DNA of 64,000 nucleotides from positions 264,502 through 328,501 of the forward strand of contig JAREIK010000506.1 of assembly GCA_029783825.1 (NCBI GenBank), in the 5' to 3' direction. Positions 36,713 through 49,599 of the stretch are shown here, piece after piece. The notes under the pieces are model-generated. The model did not search any database. It was not told the DNA's origin and worked only from the letters and a program-made list of their open reading frames with translations. The position numbers were made by a program, and so were the translations under genes. Position 1 is the first letter of the stretch; every line of letters begins with the position of its first letter. The DNA comes from Sapria himalayana (lineage: Eukaryota; Streptophyta; Magnoliopsida; Malpighiales; Rafflesiaceae).

Positions 36713-39700
36713 ATGACTTCAAATCAAAGTTGGATGTATTCTAGGCTCATAAATGGTCTCTTAAACCCCGAGTTTTTGGTTGGTTTGGAGGAATTTATAG
36801 AATTCTCATGAAGTAAACCCGGATGGATTGATGGTAACAAGATAAAGTGTCCATGTACACTTACGAAGTGTTGAAACCATAGTTATCATCAAATTGATAC
36901 TGTAAAGTATCACTTAATGAAGAATGACTTTATACCGGGGTATTATGTTTAGGCAAGACATGGGGAAATGGAACCAGATTCAATTCAAAATTCTGCTGAT
37001 GCCCAACCAGCATCTGAGACAATTGAAAATGCATACCATAGTATGGTTATGGATGCCGCCGGGCCTGATTTCAATCCTAATGAAATATCAGATGAACCTC
37101 CCAACCCAGAAGCACAGAAGTTTTTTGACATGCTAAGTGCTGTGAATAAAGAAATGTGGGCCGGTTGCCAAAGACATTTGCAACTATCATTGGTTGCTAG
37201 AATGTTGAATATGAAGGCAGAACACCACATGTCTCAAAGGGAGTTTGATGAAATTGCTCAATTTATAAAGGAGGTTGCACCAGATGAGAATCGTGTGACT
37301 GAGAACTTTACAACGCTAAAAGGTTGGTTAGAGGTTTAGGCTTACCTGTTGAGAACATCCATTGTTGTAATAATAGTTGTATGTTGTTTTGGGGAGAAGA
37401 CGTTGACCTCCCAATTTGTAAGATTTGTGGCCATCAATGATACAAGAGACCGACTCGAGCAGAAACAAATACAAGAAGAAAAACAAATGTACCCTACAAG
37501 AAAATGTACTACTTTCCTTTGTCTCCTCGACTACTAAGGTTGTATGCTTCGGAGGCTACCGCTAATGATATGAGGTGGCATGCGGAGCACGAGGTTGTAG
37601 AAAAAGAAATGCAACATTGCTTTGATTCCATTGCTTGGAACATTTCAATACAGTACACCCCAATTTTGCAGTTGAGAATAGAAATGTGAGACTAGGGCTA
37701 TGTACGTCAGGACAACAATATTCATCATGGCTGATGATTTTAACGGTTTATAATTTACCGCCATGGTTGTGTATGAAAGAGACATCTATGTTTCTAACTG
37801 TGCTAGTGTCAGGTCCTAGGAATCCAAAACAGAATCTAGATGTTTTTTTGCAACCACTTATTGCTGAGTTGAAAAAGTTATGGGATGTTGGAATTTTAGC
37901 ATATGACATTTCAATGAAACAAAATTTCCAGTTAAGAGCGGCATTAATGTGGACCATCAGTGACTTCCCTAGTTATGCAATGTTGTCAGGGTGGAGCATA
38001 GCTGGTCGATTGGCATGTCCGTATTGCATGGGTCACTCGGAGGCATTCACACTTTCAAAGAGTGGAAAGCAATATTAGTTTGACACCCATCATAAGTTTT
38101 TACTTGTAGACCACATATTTCGAAGGAATAGAATGTTTTTCGTAAAAATATGATGGTAACAGCCACTACACCTCCTATATTGAGTGTAAATAAAATTTTA
38201 CACCTAATTACTAACCTTGGATTGAAAAAGGTAACTGAAGTTGGAGCCTCTGGTATTAATGATCCAATATGTAAAGCTCACGGATGGAAGAAGAGGAGCA
38301 TCTTTTGGGATTTTCCATATTGGAGCACACTACTCATTCCACATAACTTAGATGTCATGCACATTGAGAAAAATGTCTTTGATAACGTGCTTAACAGAGT
38401 TATGAATGTGCCGGGCAAAACTAAAGACACCTCTAAGTCTAGACAGGAGTTGAATGAGTACTGTCGATACCCAAAGTTGGAGAAAGCAAAGGGAATGACC
38501 AAGTACCCTAAAGCTTACTACACGCTTTATAAGATCGGAAAATAGGTGTTATGTGAATGGGTTAAAATATAAGATATCCAGATGGATATGCATCAAATTT
38601 GGCTCGATGTGTGGACATGCAAAAGCTTAAGTTGTTTGGGATGAAGAGCCATGATTATCATGTTTTCATGCAGAGGTTGTTGCCAATTGCTTTCCGTGAA
38701 TTGTTGCCATAGAATGTGTGGAAGACACTAACATAGTTAAGCAAGTTTTTCAAGGATCTAACTTCTACAATTATCAAAAATGATGACATGACTCGACTAG
38801 AGGAAGAGATCCCAGTTATTCTGTGTAAACTTGAGTGCATATTCCCTCCTAGCTTCTTTGACTCGATGGAGCATTTGCCCGTACACTTGCCTCATGAAGC
38901 ACGACTTGTTGAGCCAGTGCAATATCAGTGGATGTATCCTTTCAAAAGGTAATTCTTTGTTACGATGATTACTTACTTTTCACTTATGCAAATGACCAAT
39001 CAAGACCTATAATGTAGTTACCTTCGTAAGCTAAAAAATAATGTGAAAAATAAGGCACGTGTTGAAGTTTCAATATGCAATGCCTATTTAGTTGAAGAAG
39101 CTTCATTATTTTGTTCATACTATTTTGAGGAGCATGTACACACAAGGCACCGAATGGTGTCCCGAAATAATGATGTTTGTGGAGAGAATTGGGAGGAAAA
39201 CGAGGAGACATTGTCTATTTTCAAATATCCCGGATGAGCATTTGGACAAGCCACATCTAGGCAACTATCAATGAAAGAGTTTCATGCTGCACGTGCCTAT
39301 ATAATATTGAATTGCTAAGAAGTGGATCCATATAATAAGTAAGTATTACTTGTTGATTAGATAATGTGTGTAACTAATCAACTTTTGCATTTTTTATGTA
39401 GTTATCCATAATATGACTATGTAATATATTTGGTTTATAAGGATTTATACTGATGAGCTATGCAAAAGTTGAGTGGACATAACTGATACCGAAATAGATG
39501 CACTACTAGGAAAGGAATTTGCTTCTTGGTTCAATACATATGTAAGTAATGGTAGTATGCTACTTAAAAATTACTCTTCATATATATATACCCATACTTA
39601 TATTAACCATATTCACTATGTTTTATATAGGTGAACAATCCTTCAAATAATATCATGAACACACAACTCAAGGATCTTGCTAAACGACCTTTGAGGACTG

Positions 39701-40359
39701 TAAGAACATATCCAGGGTATTTTGTAAATGGATATAAATTCCATTCAATAGGACATGGAACTAGAAGAGGCACAATGAATAGTGGCATCTGCTACAAAGG
39801 GTCTAACTATAGTGATCATCATGAGAATGACTACTATGGTCAGCTTCAGAAAGTTATAGAGTTGGAATATCCTGGTTGGCCAATCAAGTGAACAGTATTG
39901 TTCAAGTGTGAATGGTTTGATCCAACACTGAATATTGGGACAAGCGTTCATCCTAAATACAACATTGTAGAGGTAAACCACCGACGTAGATTTAACAAAT
40001 ATGAACCTTTTGTTTTGGCTCAACAAGCAACTCAGGTGTATTATTGTCCATATCCTAGCTTGAGATGCGATAGAGTCGATTGGTGGGTTGTTAATAAGAT
40101 AAAAGCATGGGCTGTTGTGGAGATTCCTCAATCATCTGGAATAATTCATCCACCACCTAAAGCCCAACCATTCCAAGAGGATGCTATGCAATTTCATACA
40201 ATAGAGGGTGTCTCTGATGAACCAATGTCTTTGGTCGATCCTGATGGAGCAGTAATACAAAATGATTCAGAGTCGTAAACTGAAATGGAGAATGAAATAG
40301 AATTTGAATCTGAGTTGGGATTTGATTCAGAAGAATCGGATGATAATGATAATGATTAG
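36713..40359 (+). pseudogene. TNP2-type CACTA transposase, broken
   Basis: The transposase that would cut and rejoin the element at its CACTA ends. From ATG at 36,713 one frame gives MTSNQSWMYSRLINGLLNPE and IKCPCTLTKC, an N-terminal Transpos_assoc domain with three stops. The same frame runs on to 37,339. After frameshifts come YYFPLSPRLLRLYAS (37,505), the Transposase_21 core (HFNTVHPNFAVENRNVRLGL, YNLPPWLCMK, GPRNPKQNLDVFLQPLI, MKQNFQLRAALMWTISDFP, LACPYCMGH; 37,640-38,080) and HNLDVMHIEKNVFDNV (38,340). A DUF4218 region follows at 38,650-39,240 (RLLPIAFRELLP, HLPVHLPHEARL). DUF4216 (FKCEWFDPTLNIGTSVHPKY to VYYCPYPSLR) lies at 39,898-40,080, with an acidic tail to 40,359. Likely introns are 38,950-39,018, about 39,338-39,440 and 39,541-39,630. 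Length and order fit a full TNP2 gene; the stops and shifts make it inactive. Confidence 0.93.
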
Positions 40360-40458
40360 TCGGTGATTTACATCATGTTCAATATATTTCACCTATGTTT
40401 TATTTATTTATTTATTTCATAAACTTGTACTAACATGTTTATATATTATACTGCAGAC

Positions 40459-42251
40459 ATGCGAGGCTAAGGATCAAATGAGGGGGGAGGTCACGGTAGA
40501 GGATGGGGTGGATGTCGCGAGGGTACACTATCCCATGCAGAAGGTCTAGCTAGTACCACTCCACTTGAGGAATTTCATACCTCCATACGGCCATCTACGG
40601 AATCATCTTCGGTGCATTCGACTTCATCAACACAAGCTGGACCACGCTGTCACTACCAGTTGGATCTATACCATCGACCATGTCTACACTTGTGACCTCA
40701 GCATCATGTAGGACTCAGTTGATTGTGGAGAATGGGAGGTAAATGAACGTAATATATTGAAATATTTTAGATTATTGTTCTTAAAAAAAAATTTATGTGT
40801 GAAAATTGATATTTGCATGCTTTTAGTTTTGTCGAGTCTTACCGATGCGCTTCTCGCATCACCTCCATTTTCAAGGAGCGGGTTGACATCGAAGGGTATA
40901 AATGGAGCACCATCACAAAAGAGATAAAATGCTTTTATTGGGAAGAGTTCAAGGTATAACTCATTCACTTATAGTCTTTATATGTAAAATGTGTACTTGA
41001 CAAATTGAATTTTAGAAGTGATGTGTTTGTTGGTTGAGATATTGTGTTTGTTGGTTGAGATGTTGGATTAGTTGAGGAGTATTATATAAGTGTCTTATTA
41101 TATTACAAGTACTTAAAATGTTTGTTTTAGTAGGTTGGATTATTACTAGTATAGAGGAAACTCTGTCGAAATTTCCTTAGAAATATCATTATTAATTATT
41201 TTAACATTTATTTCGTACTTATATCAGTAACTATTAACTTTTTTTATAGAAATATTTCTCATGGGATGTCGAGATGGAGGGTATCATCAAAGCAACTTGG
41301 GAGGTGCTTGCCAAGTCTAGGTATACAGATAATTTGAATAAGTGGATGAAACATGGAAGACCGGTGCATGTTACGGAGTCCATCTGGGCAAGGTGGAATG
41401 AAACATGGGGTACTACAGAGTTTCGGGCTCGATCAAAATGAATGTCTCTGAATCGTCGAACCGAGAAGGTCAAACCAGGCACAGGACCTTCAACACACTG
41501 GGGGTTCCATTTCATTCTCATAGCATGTTAGGAGGATTGTAAGTACTTAGAATTCTTACTTTAATTCTATTTTGATTTGTAAGATCTTAACAAATATATC
41601 TTCTAATTTTATTAATATTTCTATATAGGAGAAAGAGACCGGGAAGAAGCCATCCCTTAACCAAATCCATCAACAACTGCACACTTCTAAGACCACTCAT
41701 TTATGGGTTGATGAGAGGGCTCACCAAATCGGGGTAAATAAATTAAAAATATGTTATATTAATTCAAGTTTTTTTATTATACATTTATATATTGTCTGAA
41801 TATCTATTCAAATTTTGTAGGAAGATGTGCATCATGAAATGCAACGGATGATACAAAAAGATGAAGGTTCAGGAGAGAACACAACATTATCGACGAAGAT
41901 CCAGCATACTTACGAGTTGTGGTAGCTGATAAAAAATGCCAGCGACTCATATACGGATTAGGTGACCAATCTTCAGTATACACGAGTGGCCCTTCTTACC
42001 ATTCCACTGCATGCTCATCCAAGAATGATCTTGAGCTACGTGAGCAGCTCAAAGATGAGGTTCGACAAAAGGTGTGAGAGGAAGTGGATGCTAAGGTTAA
42101 AGTGCTACAAGATCAACTTGATGAGGTTAAGGCTTTACTGAGGGCTTTAGCTCAATTGACACAGGTCTCCTCATCAGCTACAACTCCATTTGTGGATGAC
42201 CCCCCTACAAATGATCCCACCACAAATGATCCCCCTATCCGTGATATGTGA
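40459..42251 (+). pseudogene. Transposase_24 / TNPA-like second CACTA gene, broken
   Basis: The ATG at 40,459 opens MRG-stop-GSNEGGGHGRGWGG, the glycine-rich N-terminus usual in this family, then a Ser/Thr-rich stretch (STESSSVHSTSSTQAG). After an intron (about 40,739-40,830) come SRITSIFKERVDIEGYKWST and CFYWEEFK. After a longer intron (about 40,954-41,250) come KYFSWDVEMEGIIKATWEVL, LNKWMKHGRPVHVTESIWAR and WNETWGTTEF, the core of plant Transposase_24 (Ptta/En/Spm). Further exons carry KPSLNQIHQQLHTSKTTHLW near 41,650 and DVHHEMQRMIQKDEGSGE near 41,823, then a coiled-coil-like tail to 42,251. Introns near 41,539-41,630 and 41,732-41,820 have GTAAGT/GTAAAT donors and TAG acceptors. Stops show it is inactive. 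The product is thought to bind the subterminal repeats; this is knowledge of the family. Confidence 0.85.
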
Positions 42252-42429
42252 ACATTCCTGGTGTTGAACTTTTTTGGTCTATTGTATAGTTATCTAGAAC
42301 ATGGGATTTAGTACACGTTATTTTGGTTTATGTTATGGTGGACGTTAGTTTTTGAGGTAATTTTTATAATTTTTATATAATTTTAAATTTTTTTATTATT
42401 TATTTTAAGGTTCTAATAATTTAATAATT

Positions 42430-43040
42430 AATTTAATTATAACTTTAGTTACTACCTTAGTTTAGTCACTAACTAGCTATTACTATATAGCTACTAATTC
42501 AGTAGTTAAATAGCTATATTACATAACTACTACACAAAATTATTCGCTAAATTGCAACTACCTAATTCAGTCACTAAATAGCTACTACATCATGTAGTAG
42601 CTAAGTAGTAGCTATATATTATTTTAATAAACTATTGTATTCTCAATTATATCTACTATTATTGTGAGTAGCTAATTAGTAGCTATAAATAATTGCCATA
42701 TTCACTATGTTAGCTATTATATTCTTTACATTAACTACTATTATTGTTAGTAGCTATTTACCTACTACGTAATAATATAGCTACATAATAGCTATATATA
42801 GTCTCCTCCTTACCTACATTAGCTACTATATTTTTCATTTTAGCTACTATTATTTTTAGTAGTCAAGTAGCTATGACATTTTGTAGTAGCTAATAGCTAC
42901 TACTAGTAGCTAAAATTAGCTTAGCTACAAGGAATTTTGATACTACGTCCTATAGTAGCTATTTAGTAGCTAAAATATTTAGCAACTAAAATAAATAGTT
43001 TAGCTACTACTTTTTTGTAGTAGCTAAAATCTATTTTTCT
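42430..43040. repeat. Right subterminal TAGCTACT array of CACTA 1
   Basis: About 600 bases of AGTAGCTA/TAGCTACTA repeats in both orientations, the same motif family as the left array but arranged differently. It runs directly into the terminal inverted repeat. The block 42,857-42,985 carries the tightest set (GTAGTAGCTAATAGCTACTA and neighbours). Confidence 0.9.
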
Positions 43041-43047
43041 AGTAGTG

Positions 43048-43050
43048 ATA
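43048..43050. repeat. Right target-site duplication ATA of CACTA element 1
   Basis: ATA follows the terminal CTAGTAGTG and matches 31,551-31,553. The sequence beyond it resumes the mitochondrial-like segment. Confidence 0.85.
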
Positions 43051-45675
43051 TCTCCCAAAGGGACCATCAAAAGTTGATCTGGCAAGAACTAGATGTTAGG
43101 TCTCATAGACAAGATTGTGGGAAAGAGTGGAAAAGAAATATCATATCATATAGTCATCTAGTCTCGAGTTTGATCAGCTAGTCTCTACCTAGCTTTTCAA
43201 CCCATAGCATAGTGCCACACTTAGCAAGTTGTTGATTTCCTTTTTCCATCTCATGTGGGATGAAGGAATCCACATCATTAGCAAACTTCTAAGCCTTATT
43301 CATCCGAAACTTCTTTCACAAGTCTCTCATCAACATTGAAACCCTTTCTTTCCTATCAGGCAGATTTTGAGGGCAAAGAAAATGGAGAACTACCAGATAG
43401 ACTCTTTTGGGTAGCACATGGTAGAGGAGATCCACATTGTACAAGGTGTTGATAAAGTATTGCATAGTGCTATACTTGATTGCTTAGTTCCCTCTCCTAA
43501 CAAAAACTCAGATGAGTCAATTGGTTGAGTTTCAAGCTGGTCAATCTTTCCAGGACTTCTTTATTTGTTAATGTATATACCCCATTACTTTCTTGCTCGA
43601 AAGAGATTGTTAGTGAAACACCAAAAGTGGCTATGAAAGTGCAACATGAAAACAAATATATTTTTGGTTATTTATCCCATGGGAGACCTTCTGGAAATAA
43701 CCTTAGAAGTTCATCAGCAAGCAAATGAAGGCTCGAAAGCCCTTGACTCTACTATACTCTTGTAGCTATGAGTTAGCCTTCAACGAGTAGTACTTTTCTG
43801 GTAGTAAGCATAGGAGCAACAAAAGATGTCTTTGGTTAGTCAGTCGATACAATTAGTCAATAAGTCAATCTGAGTAGGAAGATAGCTATGACATATGCCT
43901 TTTGGTGAAGAAGTTAGCATCAAATGATTATAGCAAGGTGCATAGCATGGTAAGCGATGTAACCTCTTTCATGCCTTACTTCCTTAGTTGAAGGTTAGCT
44001 CCTTCATGCCTTTAATCATGCCTCTTTATAGCAAGAAATCTATGGTTACAAGTATGAATAAATGCCTTTGCTACTTTTAGGAAAGTATGGAAGAAAGGAT
44101 AATAGGCATCCCTTGAATCTAGTGCAATTGACTCAGTGAGAAAATGGAAGTACATGCTAGTACACTCTAGCTTTCGAGCCTATGTTTGTTGCTCTTGAAT
44201 ACGCTCTTTGCTCACTCATAAGTGTGGAAATTTTTTTGGGCATCTCTAAATGTAACTATTGCTAGTTCTACTACATTAGATGGTCTTATTGTTATATCCC
44301 TTCTTTGTATAGAATCTCTTGGAAAAAGAACTTCTCTCGGTCTTGGGAGACCTCCTCGAAGTTGGTTGGCATATAAAAAGGAGAGTTGAAGAATCAACCC
44401 ATGACGCATAGATCAATCTCAACTTTTTGGCAATAGCTTCATCAGCCCAGTAGTCCCATGATCAAATGGTGAAGAGCATCACCTCAATGCCTAGAAGGTG
44501 CTTTTACATGGATATGAAAGGACCCCAATAGCATGTGTCAAGCACATGCTTTGCTTCATGTCTCCTCACATCAAAACAATTAATTTCTTGGTTCTAAGTA
44601 CTTTCTATCCGAAAATGAAAGAGAGTAAGAGCCCCCGCATGTGGAATTCAACTCTAAGCTAACCCCATAGAGCAGTAAGCCATTCCAAAAGAAGATGGCC
44701 AAATTCCTACAAAGCCTTTCCCAAACAAAGTGAGTTTAGCAACTCCTAAATAAAAGCTAAAGATAGACTGACTTATGACTTTGAGAAAAAGAAACTACAC
44801 CACTTAAGTCTTCAGAGATTGATAGTCATACTTTACTCATTAACAGTATGGGGAATTAAAAGTGCTCTGCTCCTCTAAAAAAAATAAAGCAGAGATTTTA
44901 GTATGTATGCTAGTAGGAATTTGGGTTTGAAGCTAACTTCGTAACAACCAAGATGGCTATGCATGAGAAAATTCCTTGTCTCATTCGGCAGGAGAAAAGG
45001 TTGACTCTTACTACTCCCGATTACTCTTTTTGCTTAAGCTAGTAGGGTGATTTGTCCATCTTCAATATCTTGGTAATTTGTTAATCTTGATGGTAGGAAG
45101 AAACAAGCTACTTCCTTTCCTCATTTTCCTCAAAAAATACTTCCTATCTTTGACTCATACCTTCAACCTTACAAGGGGTGCCTTGAGGCTTATCAAAATT
45201 GCTAAAATCTATTCTTTCTTCTATTTGAAACTATATGAAAAACAATAGCAAGAGAAAAAATATGAGTGGGAAAGGACATCAAATGTACTGGATGAGCTAG
45301 TAACCTCGGATTATCTTTAAGGCACCATGTTCAATAAGGACTTGAATATCAACTCTATTTTGAGGCTCAATGTTGTTGGACTCTAATTCCTCTCCTAGGC
45401 TTCTGCTCCATGCCTTACTAATAGTTTTAAGACTCTGACCTCTTATTTTGATAAAAGAAAAGTAAATACACACTTTAGCTTGATAAAGGTGCTAATCATT
45501 ATGCTTGATTGTACATGATGAAAGTATAGGAAAAAAGATACTCTAAGTACTTTTTTCCATTACCCCTCATAAGGCAAGGTAGTTCACTCTTTCTAGAGTG
45601 AGTAATTCCCTTCCCTAACACTATAACTGATTCTACTAAGCTAGTCCTAAAACCTCATGTGCAAGTTAGGAAGTT
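43051..45675. other. Probable NUMT, middle-right part (no gene seen)
   Basis: Sequence style continues that seen before the CACTA element, and the segment leads directly into a mitochondrial rrn18 fragment. I recognise no protein, rRNA or tRNA in it. The open frames at 43,525-43,728 and 44,212-44,409 carry no known motif. Confidence 0.5.
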
Positions 45676-45740
45676 CAATCAATAAAAAAGTTTGATCCTG
45701 GCTCAAAAGGAATGCTCGCTATATGTTGAACACATGCAAA
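45676..45740 (+). rRNA. rrn18: Mitochondrial small-subunit (18S) rRNA 5'-end fragment
   Basis: The sequence AGTTTGATCCTGGCTCAAAA (from 45,689) followed by GGAATGCTCGCTATATG and TTGAACACATGCAAA is the 5' end of plant mitochondrial 18S rRNA. The GCTATATG part separates the mitochondrial from the plastid gene, which has a GGCGGCATGC-type sequence there. The bacterial-type start AGTTTGATCCTGGCTC is exact; changes after it (for instance CTCAGAAGG to CTCAAAAGG and GGAACGC to GGAATGC) are mostly transitions. Similarity ends soon after the ATGCAAG word, so about 60 bases of a gene of nearly 2 kb remain. It cannot function and serves as a marker that this region came from mitochondrial DNA. The comparison is from memory of the rRNA consensus. 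Confidence 0.88.
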
Positions 45741-48700
45741 TATTAAAAGTTTTCTCATATTCAAAAGAGATTATCAATTGTGAAAGTCACTTTGTGATTG
45801 CTTTGAATAAGATTCTTGTGTTAACACTTTCATTCTTTTTGTTTCCACCAAGTCTCTTGCTCCTATTAAGCCCAGCCTTGGTCCAAGTGAGTATCGACAC
45901 TTGGTGGGTAGAATTATTGAATGTCGTGCTTTCAAAAATGGTGGTCTATATTGGGTGTCGATCCCTAGGCTCATATTTCTTTAAGATGAGGTGCTATGTA
46001 GCTCTGGCCTTGCCCATTGGATTTGTTGTTAAGGCCCTCCACCCTACTGAGTCCATGTTATATCTTTCTAATATGGTCTTACCCACTTCTACGTCTTTCC
46101 ACTGATTTGCTTTATTGAATAGATGAGATTGATTTTATTAAGGCATGGACTAATATCAAATCTAGCTATTTGGAAGTGACTACTTTCACTCGATGATCTG
46201 ACTCTCTTTGTTTTGTGAGATAATGGATCATATTGTACCTCTTGGTGAAAGGTAGTTCAATGATTGCTAAGCTGGATGCTTCGTATACTCTCCTAACTAA
46301 TTTCTCTTGGCTATTCCCTTTCACTAATTGGAGCCAGATATTTTTTTTATTCTAGATAATGCATGCTAATTAAGGGGCTAGCTAAACTAATAAGACTTGA
46401 TTTCCTTGTGGGAGAAATGGAATCTTTCAAGGTTGCATTCAATCTAGAGAAAAGAAAAGCTATTATTCTTTCTTAGTAGTTGAACAAGAGCTTCAACTTT
46501 AGCCCTTCCAAAGAAAGATACTCAGTTCTCCAATAATATGTATTTTCAAACCAAAGAAAAGACAACCCATAAACCAACCTTACTGACTAGACCTAGGCTT
46601 GACTAAAGATTAGTAGATTCCCTTGTGGAGTAATGTTCTCCATAATGTCAATATTGATGAAAGTCTTCTCTCACACCTAGATAGGAATGAAAACACACGC
46701 TCATGATTCAATCAAACATCAACCACTTGAATAGGATTGGTTAATCTCATACCTTCCTACTACACCACCCCCAAAAGCGTAGGGGAGAGAACATATGAGG
46801 TAGTGACTAAATGACCCAACATCAATATCCAATCTTCCACCCCCTATGTCTCCAAATAATCTCAGGTTTAAAAGAGATGCTTATGCCCATTTTGCATTTC
46901 TATACCTCTTGCATATGGTTTGAGGGAATGAATTCCAGGGTTGAGAAGTCTTCCATTTTAAAGTATGGTTTTGGTAGAGTTAGATTTAGGGTTCTAGCCC
47001 ATGGATTGTGTCTATAACAAGTTCTCAAATGAGTTATCCTTCTTCAGGGTGAAAGCCTATTACCATACAAAAGATGAGGTTTCTACTCGAGTGCTTGTCT
47101 GCATTCTAAAGCTTTCAAGCAAAGGATTCCCACTAAATAAATCCCATGCTCATGCATCAGAATAGTTGCTCTATAGATAAATTAGCTCATTACTCTATCT
47201 AAAGAGATGGTTGATCATCTAGTAGCTCTACTGGGAATCTAGATCTTGATATGCTTCACTTGACAGCTATGTTAAAAGTGCATATGGCTGAAAATCCTTT
47301 CTTACTTATCATTTAATGTGTAAGAAACAAGCTACTTATCCCTTACCCACATTATAAGGAAGATGCTTTGATGTCTTAGCTAGTTTGCTACCAAACGCTC
47401 ATGCTCATTGCTTGTTCTAGGTATTTAACTTACCTACGCATACACTTTCTATATTTTTTAGAACATCTCATCTCGTTTCATAGTGATAGCTTCATGAAAG
47501 ATAGACTTCCTATCAAATCCTTCACAGTCCCTAGAGAGATCTGATGGTCTTTCACTCGCTTGCTTTCTTTCCCCATAAGCTACTTTCATCTTTCGATCAG
47601 TCACTATCCTATCTGAGCTTTGCTGACTTCCTAATCTCTTCCCTAGCTTTAGGCATAAATTACCTACCCTCACACAAAGCTAAGAGCTTGAAAGGCACTA
47701 CTCTTTTCCCATGTGTTCAGATACTACTTTCCCATTCTCACCCCACGTATCTAATAATTTATGTGTTTGCTCCTTTGAATTAGCTTTCTCAACAAAGATA
47801 TCCCTTTATCGAAATAGGGGAATTCCAATGAGGTGGGCCTTCCTTGAAGTTCCGATAGTCCCAGATATCCTTATCATTAAGGTACACATGGTGGACCCAA
47901 TTAATCCAAAGCGTGTCCTCCTTTCTATTTATCCTTCACAGGGTTTTGAGGAAGAAAGATTTGTTCCATATAGAGAGATAGATCTTCTATTTTAGAATGC
48001 ACATGCTCTATCACTCATTAGTCATCAGTTTCTCAACCACTTATTCTATAATATGAGTTGCATCTCTCATGCAAATAACAAGGAAAAATAGATTCAATGA
48101 GGAGTAGAAAGAAAGCAATCCTCAATAAGAGGATTTCCCTACTTTCAACCTACTCGTAGACAAGCTTGAAACTCACATATTGTCTCTTTTCTTAGACTCA
48201 CCTTGCTGAAACTCTCCTGATCGATAACTCTCAATAGGCTTTTCTCTTCTATCTTAATTGAACTATCTTGCTTCACAACTTTGCCCACTAGTAGTTAGCA
48301 CTAGCTAACTGGCAATATGAAATAACTGGATAAACTATATTAACTCATCATACTTGCTGAACACAAGGTTGTATACAAGCTAACTTTCCTAGTGTAGACT
48401 ATAAAACTATTTTCAAACTTGTGTCTTGAGAAGTAATGGATATACTTCTTGAATCAAATCCCTTCTTTTTCTTTAAGGGAATGAAGCTGCATAGATGATT
48501 AGCTATTGGAACTAAAATGAGGACGATAATCTTAGTCAGTAGGCACCAAGGATCTCCATCTCTTCCCCTCCATATCCTTGATGGAGAGGAAATTTGGGCA
48601 AAGATGAGCCTAGTACAAGCCTCTTTTCTGATAGAGGAAAAAATTCGTTTCTTCAAGAATACATCAATTCTCATCCAATTAGGGTTCCAATGGTAGTTCA

Positions 48701-49599
48701 TTTACCACTTTTTTTGTATCAGATTCTAGAAGCTCATTTATTGTGGGATCTTTTTCATTCTGAGAAATTCTAAATTGCTTAGCACACTATAGCTCTAAAG
48801 GCTCGAGATTAAAAAAAATTGGTCAATCAAAGTACTCATCTCCTCTCCTCCCTTTGAGAAAGAATGGTTGGTTTGCCCTTGTTCTCACCCATATTCTATA
48901 GGATATAGTTTTAAAGGCACTTACTATATAGATAGTTACAAAGAATCTCATCTAACTATTAGTGATAGCTCAATCCCATCATAGGTACTCCTAATACTAG
49001 GATTCATGAAAATCTTTCCTATAATACTTCATTTGTCCCATGACCCAAAAATGGGTTATTCCTAAATGAGTCGTGAAGGGTATATTGAACATACCTTATC
49101 TTACATTGGATCAAGAATGGGCCGTAAGAATCAAAGAGGGGAGATCACAAGCTACTAATTCATATATTTGAATTGGCCCAACTAGTAACAAGAGTTGTAT
49201 GCATTATATGGACAGAAAGAAACTGACTGGGATAACTCATTCCATAGCCTCCTATCATCTCAAAATGAGATAAACTAACCTTACTAAGAATGCAAAGTAA
49301 ACATTTCTACTAACTCTATGATCTGTTCAAGGGTTCAAAGTCAACCTTGAAATCTTAATCTGAATGTCATATGTCATTAAGATCTAGAACCCAAGGTTGC
49401 CCTAAATTACAATACAAGATAATAAGATGTAATTGTGATAGTGTGGGAAATTAATCCACATTAACCAAACTACTTAATCTATCAACCTTACTTGGATCTT
49501 GATCAAGAATTAGGTCATTAGTTGAAGGGTTACAAACCCTTCTTACAAGCAATTAGCAAAACTAGGTTTCAAGGATCACATAGCTCATATAAGTAGTAC

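Larger units (their letters stand above)
31554..43047 (+). mobile_element. CACTA (En/Spm-type) transposon 1, 11.5 kb, complete in outline
   Basis: The right end, read inward on the minus strand, is CACTACTAGAAAAATAGATT. The left end is CACAACTAGAAAATCTTGAA, one mismatch within the CACTA core. ATA flanks both ends as a 3-bp duplication. Dense subterminal repeats based on AGTAGCTA/TAGCTACT fill about 900 bases at the left and 600 at the right. Between them are, in order, an LTR-like repeat pair, an untranslated-leader-like stretch, a TNP2-type transposase gene (36.7-40.36 kb) and a Transposase_24-like gene (40.46-42.25 kb), both plus strand. This is the canonical two-gene layout of the superfamily. 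Both genes are broken, so the copy is probably immobile by itself. It is inserted in mitochondrial-like DNA that resumes after 43,050. Confidence 0.95.

Noticed and set aside
45692..46105. 137-aa plus-strand frame starting inside the rrn18 fragment
   Set aside because: It begins in rRNA sequence, which is not coding, and the hydrophobic remainder has no family motif.
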